In this document: in pieces, positions 34,901-43,905 of the stretch
Numbering within the stretch: position 1 is the first letter of the stretch
How the letters are laid out: each line of letters starts with the position of its first letter
From: Pseudoalteromonas piscicida
Lineage (GTDB): Bacteria > Pseudomonadota > Gammaproteobacteria > Enterobacterales > Alteromonadaceae
Direction: 5' to 3'
DNA: 64,000 nucleotides
Assembly: GCF_000238315.3 (NCBI RefSeq)
Contig: NZ_CP011924.1
Span: 1,094,501-1,158,500, forward strand
Translations under genes and position numbers: made by a program
Notes under the pieces: generated by a model
What the model was told of the DNA's origin: nothing
Database searches by the model: none
The model's input: the letters and a program-made list of their open reading frames with translations, nothing else

Positions 34901-36283
34901 ATGTCAAATACGGTAACCACAATTAATCCTGCGACAGAGCAACCCGTTAATGAATATACGTTAATGAGCTTGGACGAGGCGCAAAAGTCGGTGGACTTAG
35001 CCAATGATTGTTATTCATTTTGGAAGAAAACCACATTTACGCAAAGAGCACAAAAGCTAAACAGGCTTGCTGACTTAATCGAGGAAAATAAATCCAAGTT
35101 AGTCTCACTGATGACCGAGGAAATGGGCAAGGTGACGGAGCAGGGTGAACAGGAAGTTTCTTTGTGTGCTGAAATTTGCCGATATACCGCTGAACATGGC
35201 GAAAAAGAATTACAGGATGAGCATCGGGTATTTGAGCAGGGACACGCCATTATCACTTATCAACCAATAGGCGTGATCTTAGGAATACAACCTTGGAACT
35301 TTCCGCTTTATCAGGTTATCAGATACAGTGTTTCGAACGTGATGGCGGGTAATACCACGGTAATGAAACATGCCTCAAATGTATTTGGAATGGCTAAATT
35401 AATTGAAGAGTTGTATTTAGAGGCCGGTTTTCCAAAAGGTTGCTATCAATCACTGTTAATTGATGGTGAGACAGCAAGCGAATTGATAAAGAATCCATAT
35501 ATTCGCGGGGTTACGTTTACCGGAAGCGATAAAGTAGGTAAACAAGTTGCAAAACAAGCTGCTGAGCTCTCTAAGAAAACCGTCCTAGAACTTGGCAGTA
35601 ACGATGCCTTTGTGGTGCTGGCAGATGCTGATATTAATAAAGCGGTGTCCGCGTGTATTCAAGGTCGTATTGTCAACAACGGTGAAACCTGCGTTGCAGC
35701 AAAGCGCTTTATTATCGTTGATGAGATTTATGATCAATTTAGAGAGGCTTTTGTGGCTGGCTTTAAGCAGCTTAAGGTGGGAGATCCAAGCGCAGCAGAC
35801 ACCGACTTAGGTCCAATGGCGCGTAAAGATCTACGTGATGAATTACACCAACAAGTCGAAGAATCGGTTAATGCGGGTGCAAACTGTACACTTGGTGGAG
35901 AAATTCCAAAGCAACAAGGCTTTTATTATCCAGTCACCATTTTGGAAGACGTTAAACCCGGTATGCCGGCTTATGATGATGAACTCTTTGGCCCTGTGGC
36001 GTCGCTGATCCGTGTGCATGATGAGGCTGAGGCGATGATGGTAGCCAATGATTCACGCTATGGTTTAGGTGGCGGGATTTTTTCTGAAGACACACAACGT
36101 GCAACAGAGCTTGCTATTAAGGAGTTTGATACTGGCATGGTGAATATCAATGGCTATTCGTTGGCACAACCAAACTTGCCGTTTGGTGGTGTTAAAGACA
36201 GTGGCTATGGTAGAGAGCATGGTGGCTTTGGGATCAAAGAGTTTGTTAACGTGAAAACCGTGATGGTCGCAAGCGCTGAATAA
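34901..36283 (+). CDS. NAD(P)-dependent succinate-semialdehyde dehydrogenase family
   Basis: A 460-aa aldehyde dehydrogenase. Visible: QPWNFPLYQVIRYSV (substrate/cofactor region), FTGSDKVGKQVAKQAA (Rossmann Gly motif), catalytic Glu in VLELGSNDAFVV, catalytic Cys in NNGETCVAAKRF, and LPFGGVKDSGYGREHGGFG near the end. The pattern fits GabD/Sad-type enzymes that oxidise succinate semialdehyde to succinate. Two ATGs are adjacent (34898, 34901); the second was chosen because its distance from aaggag is better. It stands alone, so the pathway (GABA, putrescine) is not shown by context. Confidence 0.85.
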   Translation: MSNTVTTINPATEQPVNEYTLMSLDEAQKSVDLANDCYSFWKKTTFTQRAQKLNRLADLIEENKSKLVSLMTEEMGKVTEQGEQEVSLCAEICRYTAEHGEKELQDEHRVFEQGHAIITYQPIGVILGIQPWNFPLYQVIRYSVSNVMAGNTTVMKHASNVFGMAKLIEELYLEAGFPKGCYQSLLIDGETASELIKNPYIRGVTFTGSDKVGKQVAKQAAELSKKTVLELGSNDAFVVLADADINKAVSACIQGRIVNNGETCVAAKRFIIVDEIYDQFREAFVAGFKQLKVGDPSAADTDLGPMARKDLRDELHQQVEESVNAGANCTLGGEIPKQQGFYYPVTILEDVKPGMPAYDDELFGPVASLIRVHDEAEAMMVANDSRYGLGGGIFSEDTQRATELAIKEFDTGMVNINGYSLAQPNLPFGGVKDSGYGREHGGFGIKEFVNVKTVMVASAE

Positions 36284-36316
36284 CGCTAACCGCTCCTGAT
36301 GTTAGCTTTTACGCTG

Positions 36317-36335
36317 GAGCCAGTAATACTGGCTC
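36317..36335 (+). terminator. Hairpin between the dehydrogenase and Sua5 genes
   Basis: GAGCCAGT-AAT-ACTGGCTC with only a short T-run (TTTG), 33 bp after the dehydrogenase stop. Probably a modest terminator. Confidence 0.55.
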
Positions 36336-36390
36336 TTTGCATTTTAAATTGGTTATAATTCGCGTCCATTTTTTACAGCGAGAAAGACAC

Positions 36391-37401
36391 GTGGGCGAAG
36401 CAAGCTTAACTACCTTACATTTACTGGCAACCGATCCAAGCGCAGTGGCGCAAGCGGCTGAACTTGCACGTGATGGTCAACTTGTTGCGGTTCCAACAGA
36501 AACCGTTTACGGATTAGCAGCAGATGCAAGGCAACCCGATGCGGTAAAAAAAATCTTTGCAGCAAAAGGACGCCCAGCAGATCACCCGTTAATCGTACAT
36601 CTCGCTGACAAGTCTTTGGTCACTGAGTGGGTGGAAACTTTGCCAGACTATTTTGATGCTTTAGCTGATGCGTTTTGGCCGGGACCACTGACGATCGTTG
36701 CCAAAAAGCAAGCACATGTGAGCGATATAGTGACAGGCGGCCACCCAACCGTGGGTATTCGTGTGCCAAATCATCCTGCAATGCTAGCTTTATTGCAGCG
36801 CATTAACTCCGGACTTGCTGCGCCTTCTGCCAATCCTTACAAAAAAATTAGTCCAACCACCGCCGAGCAAGTGTTGTTTGGATTGTCTGGCAAAATAGCA
36901 GCTGTGTTAGACGGTGGTCCGTGTGAAGTAGGACTTGAGTCGACGATTGTCGATATATCTTCAGCCACACCGAGGATATTGCGAGCGGGCCCTATTACCA
37001 AAGCTGCACTTGAAGCGGTGCTCAATATTGAAGTAGATGAGCCTGATGTACACACTGTAGCCGTCCCAGGTAACGTAAAAGCCCATTACCAACCAAGCAA
37101 ACCGCTTACCCTGTTGTCGACGGAAGAATTAGTTGCTCGCCTAAGCGGCCAGTGCGAAGCGAATACCGGCGTGTTGTATTACTCATCGCAAATAGAGCAA
37201 ATGATCTCTGAGAATTCAGCAAACAACGAGCTGGTGGATCTCAAACTCGGTGCTGACAAAGCCAAGTATGCGCAGGGCCTTTATCACGGGTTACATCAAT
37301 TGGATCAATCAAGTGCAACCGAGATTTTGTTAGAAGCACCACCAACTGCCCCCGAGTGGCGCGATGTTAACGACAGACTGATGCGCGCGGCCGCACAATA
37401 G
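36391..37401 (+). CDS. L-threonylcarbamoyladenylate synthase (Sua5 type)
   Basis: A 336-aa enzyme of the Sua5/YwlC/YrdC family that makes threonylcarbamoyl-AMP for the t6A modification of tRNAs reading ANN codons. The YrdC core is clear: VPTETVYGLAADA (about residues 33-45), KIFAAKGRPADHPLIVHL and GLAAPSANPYKKISPT. The C-terminal ~130 residues after the linker form the Sua5 domain (LLSTEELVARL, GLYHGLHQLDQ), which short TsaC proteins lack. GTG 36391 was chosen as start because it follows gagaaaga; the longer frame from 36337 adds an unlikely hydrophobic lead. Confidence 0.9.
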   Translation: MGEASLTTLHLLATDPSAVAQAAELARDGQLVAVPTETVYGLAADARQPDAVKKIFAAKGRPADHPLIVHLADKSLVTEWVETLPDYFDALADAFWPGPLTIVAKKQAHVSDIVTGGHPTVGIRVPNHPAMLALLQRINSGLAAPSANPYKKISPTTAEQVLFGLSGKIAAVLDGGPCEVGLESTIVDISSATPRILRAGPITKAALEAVLNIEVDEPDVHTVAVPGNVKAHYQPSKPLTLLSTEELVARLSGQCEANTGVLYYSSQIEQMISENSANNELVDLKLGADKAKYAQGLYHGLHQLDQSSATEILLEAPPTAPEWRDVNDRLMRAAAQ

Positions 37402-37620
37402 TCATGATTTGGCGCGGTAGTCTATCGCGCCTCACTCTGCCTCAATCTTTACATAACTTTACCTTACTTTACATGGGCTTATCTTGCCTTTAAAACGCTG
37501 CAAGGCATACTGCATCTTATCGCACTTATACTGTGTGTTATCGAATAGTTTATCTTGATGTGAGTGATTAACTGTTACACTCAAATATAGCTAAGAACAA
37601 TGGAAATTATTAAGGTTAAT

Positions 37621-38637
37621 ATGTGTAAAGTAACGCGCTTGGTGGTTTTTACGGCCACTATGCTAATAACCAATATCGCTTTGGCCAAACCTTCGCAAGT
37701 GATTGCAGAGCCTATTCAATTTGAAAGCAGTAGCCAGCAAATTCAGGCTGTAGGTAATGCTGAAGCTATTCAATCAGTTATTTTGTATCCCGCAATTGGT
37801 GATAGGGTGACTGCGGTACATTTTAAACCGGGCGATCAGGTTAAAGCGGGTACTTTGCTATTGGAGCTAGACTCACGCCGCCAAAAAGCGGCGCTTGAAG
37901 AAGCTAAAATTCGTCTTGCAGATGCGCAGCGTACCGTTGACCGTTTAACCGATAGCCAAAAGCGCGGCGCCGTCCCAATTAATGAATTAGATAAAGCGGT
38001 AACGGACAGAGATTTAGCAAAGGTCGCCTTGATCCAAGCTAAGAATGAATTAGAAGACCGCCAAGTGATCGCCCCTTTTTCTGGCGTAATGGGACTCACC
38101 GACGTTGAGGTTGGAGATCGCATTACCACCCAAACCGCGATTGCGAGTATCGATAACTTTGACAAGTTGTATGTTCAATTTGCGGCACCGGAATCGGCGT
38201 ATGGCATGCTTAAATCGACCGATAGCGTGCTGCTGACACCTTGGAATGATAATTCAACACGGATCGACGCAAAGATAGCACAAATGGACTCTAGGATAGA
38301 CCCAACAGCCCGCACACTAAAAATCAAAGCCATCTTTGAAAACCGCAATGACCGTTTTTTGCCTGGAATGAGCTTTAGAGTATCGCTAACGGTATTAGGT
38401 GAAGAGTTTGCCGTTATTCCTGAAGCTGCACTGCTTTGGGGTGCAACAGGTCCTTATGTGTGGAAAGAAGTAGATGGCAAAGCTAAGCGTATTGATGTGA
38501 AAATCCAACAGCGTTTGCCGGGTAAATTGCTGGTATCAGGTGATTTGGCTGCAAGAGAGTTATTAGTTGTAGAAGGGGTGCAACGTCTTCGTCCTGGGCA
38601 AGAAATTGCGGTGACGAATGCACTGGCGAAGGAATAA
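37621..38637 (+). CDS. RND efflux periplasmic adaptor (second system)
   Basis: A ~338-aa membrane fusion protein with signal peptide MCKVTRLVVFTATMLITNIA, which supports ATG 37621 over 37600. Biotinyl-lipoyl halves VTAVHFKPGDQVKAGTLLLEL and VIAPFSGVMGLTDVEVGDRI flank a short coiled coil (ALEEAKIRLADAQRTVDRL). The style (IDARIDPTARTLKIKA-like stretch, SFRVSLTVLGEEFAVIPEAAL) is that of the MexH/AcrA-like adaptors that pair with HAE1 pumps. The permease gene begins 3 bp after the stop. This is a different system from the pair at 24.7-28.9 kb. Confidence 0.9.
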   Translation: MCKVTRLVVFTATMLITNIALAKPSQVIAEPIQFESSSQQIQAVGNAEAIQSVILYPAIGDRVTAVHFKPGDQVKAGTLLLELDSRRQKAALEEAKIRLADAQRTVDRLTDSQKRGAVPINELDKAVTDRDLAKVALIQAKNELEDRQVIAPFSGVMGLTDVEVGDRITTQTAIASIDNFDKLYVQFAAPESAYGMLKSTDSVLLTPWNDNSTRIDAKIAQMDSRIDPTARTLKIKAIFENRNDRFLPGMSFRVSLTVLGEEFAVIPEAALLWGATGPYVWKEVDGKAKRIDVKIQQRLPGKLLVSGDLAARELLVVEGVQRLRPGQEIAVTNALAKE

Positions 38638-38640
38638 ATC

Positions 38641-41600
38641 GTGACTAAACCGGAGTTACCACAGTTACAAGATTTACCGTCGATGGCCATTCGCCGTCCG
38701 GTATTAATCGTTGTATTAAATTTATTGATTATTATTGCAGGTATTGCAGCTCTTGCCGGCGTTGAAGTTCGTGAACTGCCCGATGTAGATAGGCCGCGTT
38801 TAACGGTGTCCGCATCGTTTCCTGGCGGCTCGCCTGAGACCGTCGACACCGAAGTCACGAGTAAGTTAGAAGGCGCTGTCGCGCGTGTCAGCGGTGTAAA
38901 AAGCATTCGTGCACAAAGTGAAGAGAATAATGCGCGGATTGTTGTTGAATTTCGTCCGGGTATTAATCTAGATGATGCAGCCAACGAAACACGCGAATCT
39001 GTATCTCGAGTACAAAGAGAGCTACCTGAAGAAGTTGAACGGGTGTCCATTATTAAAGCGGATAATGATGCAGAAGCGGTGGTGTCTTTAACTGTAAGTA
39101 GTGCCTCTTTAACACTTGAAGGATTGACCGAGCGAGTAGAAAAAGACTTAGCGCCGCAGTTTTTAACTATTCCTGGTGTAGCTGATGTGCGCCTGAACGG
39201 CGATAGAGAGCGGGTGCTGCGCGTAAGGCTTGATCCCTTAAAACTGACAAGCTTTAATCTAACCGTTCCAGATGTAGCTGCGGCGCTTAGACAAGCCCCG
39301 TTTGATGTGCCCGCCGGCAGTTTAAAGTCGAACGATCAACAGCTGATTGTCCGTGCCGATGCCACTTCTGTAACCGCTGAGCAGGTGAGTGATATCATCA
39401 TTCGTGGTGAGACTCGGGTGGGGGATATTGCCTCTGTGTATTTTGGACCGGCTGATCCTCGCTCTATGGTGAGGCTTGATGGAGAGCCTGTAATAGGCCT
39501 TGAGATCATTCGCCAAGCACAGTCCAATACCATTGAAATCTCAGATGAAGTATTGCAGCTCGTTGATAAGATAAAAGTACGCTTTCCAGATCTGGAGCTA
39601 TTCGTCACCTCCGATGATGCACAGTTTATTCGTTCATCCGTAGATGAAGTCTTGAGCTCTTTAGTGATAACCATATTGTTGGTGGTATTCACGCTTTGGG
39701 TATTTATTGGCTCGTGGCGTGCGACGCTTATTCCAGCTTTTGCGATCCCGGTCGCGCTTATCGGTTCTTTGGCGCTGATCTGGGCGCTTGGCTTCTCTGT
39801 TAATATTTTAACCTTGCTAGCACTGGTGTTGGCCACTGGACTTATCGTCGATGATGCGATTGTTGTTAGTGAAAATATTCAGCGTCGCCGTGGCGAAGGG
39901 ATAGGTCGTCGCGCTGCGGCGGTTCTTGGGACAAGAGAAGTCTTCTTTGCTGTAGTCGCGACAACCGCAGTACTTGCTGCGGTATTCATACCGATTGCCT
40001 TTTTACCGTCAACTGCGGGCCGACTGTTCAGGGAGTTTGGTGGCGTGTTAGCTGGTGCCGTGATTATTTCTTCATTTGTAGCACTGTCATTGGTGCCAGC
40101 ATTAACCTCTAAGTTAAAAGTAAAGCAAGATAGCAAAAAGCATCTATTTTCGAGTATTGGTGTGAAACTCGCAGAAATGTATCGCGGTACGATCCATTGG
40201 GTGCTTGACCATGCATGGCTAACCTTTGGTGTATTTGTGGTTATTGCGAGCTTATCTGGTGCGCTCTATTCGCAATTGGATAATGAACTTTTGCCATCTG
40301 AAGACAGAGGCAAGATCCGGATTTTCGCAAGAGGGCCTGACGGTGTTGGTCTTAACTTTATGGATAGACAAGCCAAACAAATGGAAGACATTTTATTACC
40401 TTTTGTGGAAAGCGGAGAAATAGAGTCAATCTATACGGTTGTTGGTCAGTGGGATCCAAATATTGTATTTATCACTGTGCCATTAAAGCATTGGGATGAG
40501 CGTCATTTCTCGCAACAGGAAATTATCGATAAGATCAGAGGACCGCTTGGTAACATACCCGGTGCACCTGCTCGTGCCTTTGGTGCAAACAGCTTAAACC
40601 TAAGAGGCCAAGGTGGCGGTATCGAGCTTGCGCTACTTGGTAACGACTATTTAGAGATATTTAAAGCAGCGCAACAATTTGCAGCTTTGGTTGAAAAAGA
40701 AATGCCAGACGTGGCGCCGGTGCAAATTTCTTATCAACCTTCGCAACCTCAGCTGCGCGTAAACATTGACCGTCGAAGAGCAGAAGAGCTTGGCGTTAGT
40801 TTGAGTGATATCTCAACGACACTTAGGGCGGCCATTAATGGCGATGATGTTGCTGATTTGAATGTTGGCGACCAATCCATACCAATTATGCTGCAGGCTC
40901 AAAACCATACCATCAGAGATCCAAGTGATTTGGCTAACCTTTATGTTGGCAGCCGCTCTGGTGCATTAGTTCCGCTAAGTAGCCTTGCCGTTATTGTGGA
41001 AGAGGGCGTAGCAGCCGAGCTTGAACGCCACGCTCAGCGTCGTAGTATCGAGCTGGATATGAAACAGCCAGAAGACATGCCTATGGCTGAAGTGGTCGAA
41101 AAATTACGAACGCTGGCAGATCAGAGTTTACCCGACAGCGTGACGCTGGCGTTTAAAGGGGAAGCCTTAACGTTTGAAGAAACGGCCAACGAAGTGTTAC
41201 TTACCTACGTGCTGGCGTTCTTAATTGTATTGCTCGTGCTTGCTGCGCAATTTGAAAGTGTGAATAGTGCCGTTGTAGTAATGATCACAGTTCCGTTTGG
41301 GATTACTTCTGCCATATTGGCGCTGTATCTTACAGGTACTTCGCTTAACATATATTCGCAAATCGGTTTAGTGATGTTGATTGGTTTAATTGCTAAAAAT
41401 GCCATCTTGTTAGTTGAGTTCGCAGATCAGTTACGTGATAAAGGACGGTCAGTAAGACAAGCCGTTGAAGAAGCCGCAGTGATCCGTTTACGCCCTATCA
41501 TGATGACTTTGGTGTCCACATTACTTGGTGCTTTACCATTGATTTTATCGGTTGGCGCAGGTGCTGAGTCGAGAAATGCAATTGGCTGGGTCGTATTTGG

Positions 41601-41733
41601 CGGTTTAGGATTAGCGGTTTTCTTTACGCTTTACCTCACACCTGTCGTTTATCTCGGTTTAGCGAGATTTACAAAACCGAGGGCTGATGAAACTAAATTA
41701 TTAGTGGATGAACTTGATAAAGCTGAAAGTTAA
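38641..41733 (+). CDS. RND efflux permease (second system, HAE1 type)
   Basis: A 1030-aa AcrB-family pump with GTG start at 38641. It has SASFPGGSPETVDTEVTSKLE (entry region), TM4 with GLIVDDAIVVSENIQRRRGEG (the conserved Asp pair), and in the second half QIGLVMLIGLIAKNAILLVEFA and IRLRPIMMTLVSTLLGALPL. Intact proton-relay residues suggest an active drug/proton antiporter; the substrate is unknown. A strong terminator follows. The last 179 codons are repeated at 42529-43065 as part of a tandem duplication. Confidence 0.92.
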   Translation: MTKPELPQLQDLPSMAIRRPVLIVVLNLLIIIAGIAALAGVEVRELPDVDRPRLTVSASFPGGSPETVDTEVTSKLEGAVARVSGVKSIRAQSEENNARIVVEFRPGINLDDAANETRESVSRVQRELPEEVERVSIIKADNDAEAVVSLTVSSASLTLEGLTERVEKDLAPQFLTIPGVADVRLNGDRERVLRVRLDPLKLTSFNLTVPDVAAALRQAPFDVPAGSLKSNDQQLIVRADATSVTAEQVSDIIIRGETRVGDIASVYFGPADPRSMVRLDGEPVIGLEIIRQAQSNTIEISDEVLQLVDKIKVRFPDLELFVTSDDAQFIRSSVDEVLSSLVITILLVVFTLWVFIGSWRATLIPAFAIPVALIGSLALIWALGFSVNILTLLALVLATGLIVDDAIVVSENIQRRRGEGIGRRAAAVLGTREVFFAVVATTAVLAAVFIPIAFLPSTAGRLFREFGGVLAGAVIISSFVALSLVPALTSKLKVKQDSKKHLFSSIGVKLAEMYRGTIHWVLDHAWLTFGVFVVIASLSGALYSQLDNELLPSEDRGKIRIFARGPDGVGLNFMDRQAKQMEDILLPFVESGEIESIYTVVGQWDPNIVFITVPLKHWDERHFSQQEIIDKIRGPLGNIPGAPARAFGANSLNLRGQGGGIELALLGNDYLEIFKAAQQFAALVEKEMPDVAPVQISYQPSQPQLRVNIDRRRAEELGVSLSDISTTLRAAINGDDVADLNVGDQSIPIMLQAQNHTIRDPSDLANLYVGSRSGALVPLSSLAVIVEEGVAAELERHAQRRSIELDMKQPEDMPMAEVVEKLRTLADQSLPDSVTLAFKGEALTFEETANEVLLTYVLAFLIVLLVLAAQFESVNSAVVVMITVPFGITSAILALYLTGTSLNIYSQIGLVMLIGLIAKNAILLVEFADQLRDKGRSVRQAVEEAAVIRLRPIMMTLVSTLLGALPLILSVGAGAESRNAIGWVVFGGLGLAVFFTLYLTPVVYLGLARFTKPRADETKLLVDELDKAES

Positions 41734-41761
41734 ATTCCCCGGGTAAAAATAAAGTGGGGTG

Positions 41762-41787
41762 AGCGCAGCAATGGCTGCGCTTTTTTT
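41762..41787 (+). terminator. Terminator after the second RND operon
   Basis: AGCGCAGC-AATG-GCTGCGCT followed by seven T; an exact copy lies at 43094-43119 in the second duplication unit. Confidence 0.88.
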
Positions 41788-41967
41788 ATACAGTGATTAA
41801 TGTTGTGGTAACACATTCTTTGATACTTTTTGTTGAACTTTTCATTATTTAAACTGTCACAACCGATGTGGTTGTTTTATAGCCAGTATGTTTGCTACTC
41901 TAAGACAGTAAATCCTGTTTTCTATAACAATAATAAAAATAACAAGCTAATTGAAAGAAGATGTGTC

Positions 41968-42339
41968 ATGGGTAATTTATTTTTAAAAGAACGGGAAAAT
42001 TGGACCGCTTGGATTATTTGGAGCTTGATAGGATGCACGGCAACCGTTGCATTATCGAGTTATACCAGTGAGATATGGATGGGGCTATTAGCGCCTATTT
42101 TGGTATTAGGATTACTAACAACATGGATGAGTTACACCAAGCGATTTGATTTTTCCAGAGCATTTAAAGTGCTCAGTACCGTTGTGTTGTTTTCATCTAT
42201 TCCGGTTATCATTGAAAAAGTGCTGCCTGCAAAAAACGCGGTCATTGGTATGATTGACTCAGGGATCATCGTGATTGCAATGGTTATCGCTAGTTGTATT
42301 TTTGCTTACATTGCCAAAAGGCCAAAGCAATATTATTGA
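41968..42339 (+). CDS. Small four-helix membrane protein, copy 1
   Basis: A 123-aa protein with about four membrane helices: WTAWIIWSLIGCTATVALSS, WMGLLAPILVLGLLTTW, VLSTVVLFSSIPVIIEKVL and GMIDSGIIVIAMVIASCIF. ATG 41968 is preferred (ribosome site gaaagaag); the longer frame from 41830 overlaps the likely promoter region. I do not recognise the family. An identical copy lies at 43300 through the tandem duplication. Confidence 0.6.
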   Translation: MGNLFLKERENWTAWIIWSLIGCTATVALSSYTSEIWMGLLAPILVLGLLTTWMSYTKRFDFSRAFKVLSTVVLFSSIPVIIEKVLPAKNAVIGMIDSGIIVIAMVIASCIFAYIAKRPKQYY

Positions 42340-42387
42340 TTATTCGGCTATTATTTGCGCTTTTGAATGCAAAAATCGAAATAGTGC

Positions 42388-42416
42388 TTTACAACCGATG
42401 GATAACTCCATAAAAT
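42388..42416 (+). promoter_or_regulatory. tRNA-Ser promoter, first copy
   Basis: TTTACA, 17-base spacer, TAAAAT, followed by a GC-rich discriminator (gcgcgcc). It drives only the truncated tRNA at 42430 and could read on into the duplicated permease fragment. Confidence 0.6.
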
Positions 42417-42429
42417 GCGCGCCAACAAC

Positions 42430-42493
42430 GGAGAGATGGCTGAGTGGTTGAAAGCACCGGTCTTGAAAACCGGCATACGTTAATAGCGTATCT
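42430..42493 (+). pseudogene. Truncated tRNA-Ser(TGA) copy
   Basis: The first 64 bases of the tRNA-Ser found complete at 43762, including D arm, anticodon arm and most of the variable arm. The T arm, 3' acceptor strand and CCA are missing; the sequence runs directly into the duplicated permease segment. It cannot make a working tRNA. Confidence 0.9.
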
Positions 42494-43065
42494 AAGCCTT
42501 AACGTTTGAAGAAACGGCCAACGAAGTGTTACTTACCTACGTGCTGGCGTTCTTAATTGTATTGCTCGTGCTTGCTGCGCAATTTGAAAGTGTGAATAGT
42601 GCCGTTGTAGTAATGATCACAGTTCCGTTTGGGATTACTTCTGCCATATTGGCGCTGTATCTTACAGGTACTTCGCTTAACATATATTCGCAAATCGGTT
42701 TAGTGATGTTGATTGGTTTAATTGCTAAAAATGCCATCTTGTTAGTTGAGTTCGCAGATCAGTTACGTGATAAAGGACGGTCAGTAAGACAAGCCGTTGA
42801 AGAAGCCGCAGTGATCCGTTTACGCCCTATCATGATGACTTTGGTGTCCACATTACTTGGTGCTTTACCATTGATTTTATCGGTTGGCGCAGGTGCTGAG
42901 TCGAGAAATGCAATTGGCTGGGTCGTATTTGGCGGTTTAGGATTAGCGGTTTTCTTTACGCTTTACCTCACACCTGTCGTTTATCTCGGTTTAGCGAGAT
43001 TTACAAAACCGAGGGCTGATGAAACTAAATTATTAGTGGATGAACTTGATAAAGCTGAAAGTTAA
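42494..43065 (+). pseudogene. RND permease 3' fragment (duplicated)
   Basis: Repeats the last part of the pump gene at 38641. A frame of 179 codons opens with GTG/TTA-region codons from about 42526 (LLTYVLAFLIVLLVLAAQFE) and runs to the same end (LVDELDKAES). It holds the last transmembrane helices only and has no ribosome site or signal, so it is a by-product of the 1332-bp duplication and not a functional pump. Confidence 0.88.
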
Positions 43066-43093
43066 ATTCCCCGGGTAAAAATAAAGTGGGGTG

Positions 43094-43119
43094 AGCGCAG
43101 CAATGGCTGCGCTTTTTTT
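43094..43119 (+). terminator. Terminator after the permease fragment (copy)
   Basis: Exact copy of the AGCGCAGC/GCTGCGCT hairpin with seven T found at 41762. Confidence 0.85.
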
Positions 43120-43299
43120 ATACAGTGATTAATGTTGTGGTAACACATTCTTTGATACTTTTTGTTGAACTTTTCATTATTTAAACTGTCACAACCGATG
43201 TGGTTGTTTTATAGCCAGTATGTTTGCTACTCTAAGACAGTAAATCCTGTTTTCTATAACAATAATAAAAATAACAAGCTAATTGAAAGAAGATGTGTC

Positions 43300-43671
43300 A
43301 TGGGTAATTTATTTTTAAAAGAACGGGAAAATTGGACCGCTTGGATTATTTGGAGCTTGATAGGATGCACGGCAACCGTTGCATTATCGAGTTATACCAG
43401 TGAGATATGGATGGGGCTATTAGCGCCTATTTTGGTATTAGGATTACTAACAACATGGATGAGTTACACCAAGCGATTTGATTTTTCCAGAGCATTTAAA
43501 GTGCTCAGTACCGTTGTGTTGTTTTCATCTATTCCGGTTATCATTGAAAAAGTGCTGCCTGCAAAAAACGCGGTCATTGGTATGATTGACTCAGGGATCA
43601 TCGTGATTGCAATGGTTATCGCTAGTTGTATTTTTGCTTACATTGCCAAAAGGCCAAAGCAATATTATTGA
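43300..43671 (+). CDS. Small four-helix membrane protein, copy 2
   Basis: Same 123-aa protein as at 41968, with the same ribosome site and upstream sequence, inside the second unit of the 1332-bp duplication. Both copies are complete, so gene dosage is doubled. Family unknown. Confidence 0.6.
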   Translation: MGNLFLKERENWTAWIIWSLIGCTATVALSSYTSEIWMGLLAPILVLGLLTTWMSYTKRFDFSRAFKVLSTVVLFSSIPVIIEKVLPAKNAVIGMIDSGIIVIAMVIASCIFAYIAKRPKQYY

Positions 43672-43719
43672 TTATTCGGCTATTATTTGCGCTTTTGAAT
43701 GCAAAAATCGAAATAGTGC

Positions 43720-43748
43720 TTTACAACCGATGGATAACTCCATAAAAT
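43720..43748 (+). promoter_or_regulatory. tRNA-Ser promoter
   Basis: TTTACA, 17-base spacer, TAAAAT, then gcgcgcc before the tRNA starting 13 bases later. A GC-rich discriminator is typical of stringently controlled stable-RNA promoters (established for this promoter class; inferred here). Confidence 0.65.
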
Positions 43749-43761
43749 GCGCGCCAACAAC

Positions 43762-43852
43762 GGAGAGATGGCTGAGTGGTTGAAAGCACCGGTCTTGAAA
43801 ACCGGCATACGTTAATAGCGTATCTAGGGTTCAAATCCCTATCTCTCCGCCA
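43762..43852 (+). tRNA. tRNA-Ser(TGA)
   Basis: A 91-base tRNA with encoded CCA. Acceptor stem GGAGAGA/TCTCTCC, D arm with GGCTGAGTGGTTGAAAG, anticodon TGA in the loop of GGTCTTGAAAACC, a long variable arm (catacgttaatagcgtatc) as expected for serine, and T loop GGGTTCAAATCCC. A terminator follows 10 bp later. It reads UCN codons (mainly UCA). Confidence 0.96.
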
Positions 43853-43862
43853 CCTCATTCCC

Positions 43863-43890
43863 AAAACCGCCTCCAAATGGCGGTTTTTTT
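43863..43890 (+). terminator. Terminator after tRNA-Ser
   Basis: AAAACCGCC, loop TCCAAAT, GGCGGTTTTTTT, 10 bp after the tRNA. Strong Rho-independent terminator. Confidence 0.85.
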
Positions 43891-43905
43891 CGTTTGGAGG
43901 CGTGT

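Larger units (their letters stand above)
41162..43825 (+). repeat. Perfect tandem duplication, unit 1332 bp
   Basis: Bases 41162-42493 are repeated at 42494-43825 without a difference that I can see. The unit runs from inside the RND permease gene, over its terminator and the small membrane protein gene, to inside tRNA-Ser. The junction is gcgtatct|aagcctt; only one base of homology is shared. The event leaves a full permease gene upstream and a full tRNA downstream, with a permease fragment and a tRNA fragment in the middle. Confidence 0.93.

Noticed and set aside
42526..43065. A separate 179-aa transporter gene
   Set aside because: It is the duplicated 3' end of the RND permease, lacks its own translation signals and begins in the middle of a domain.
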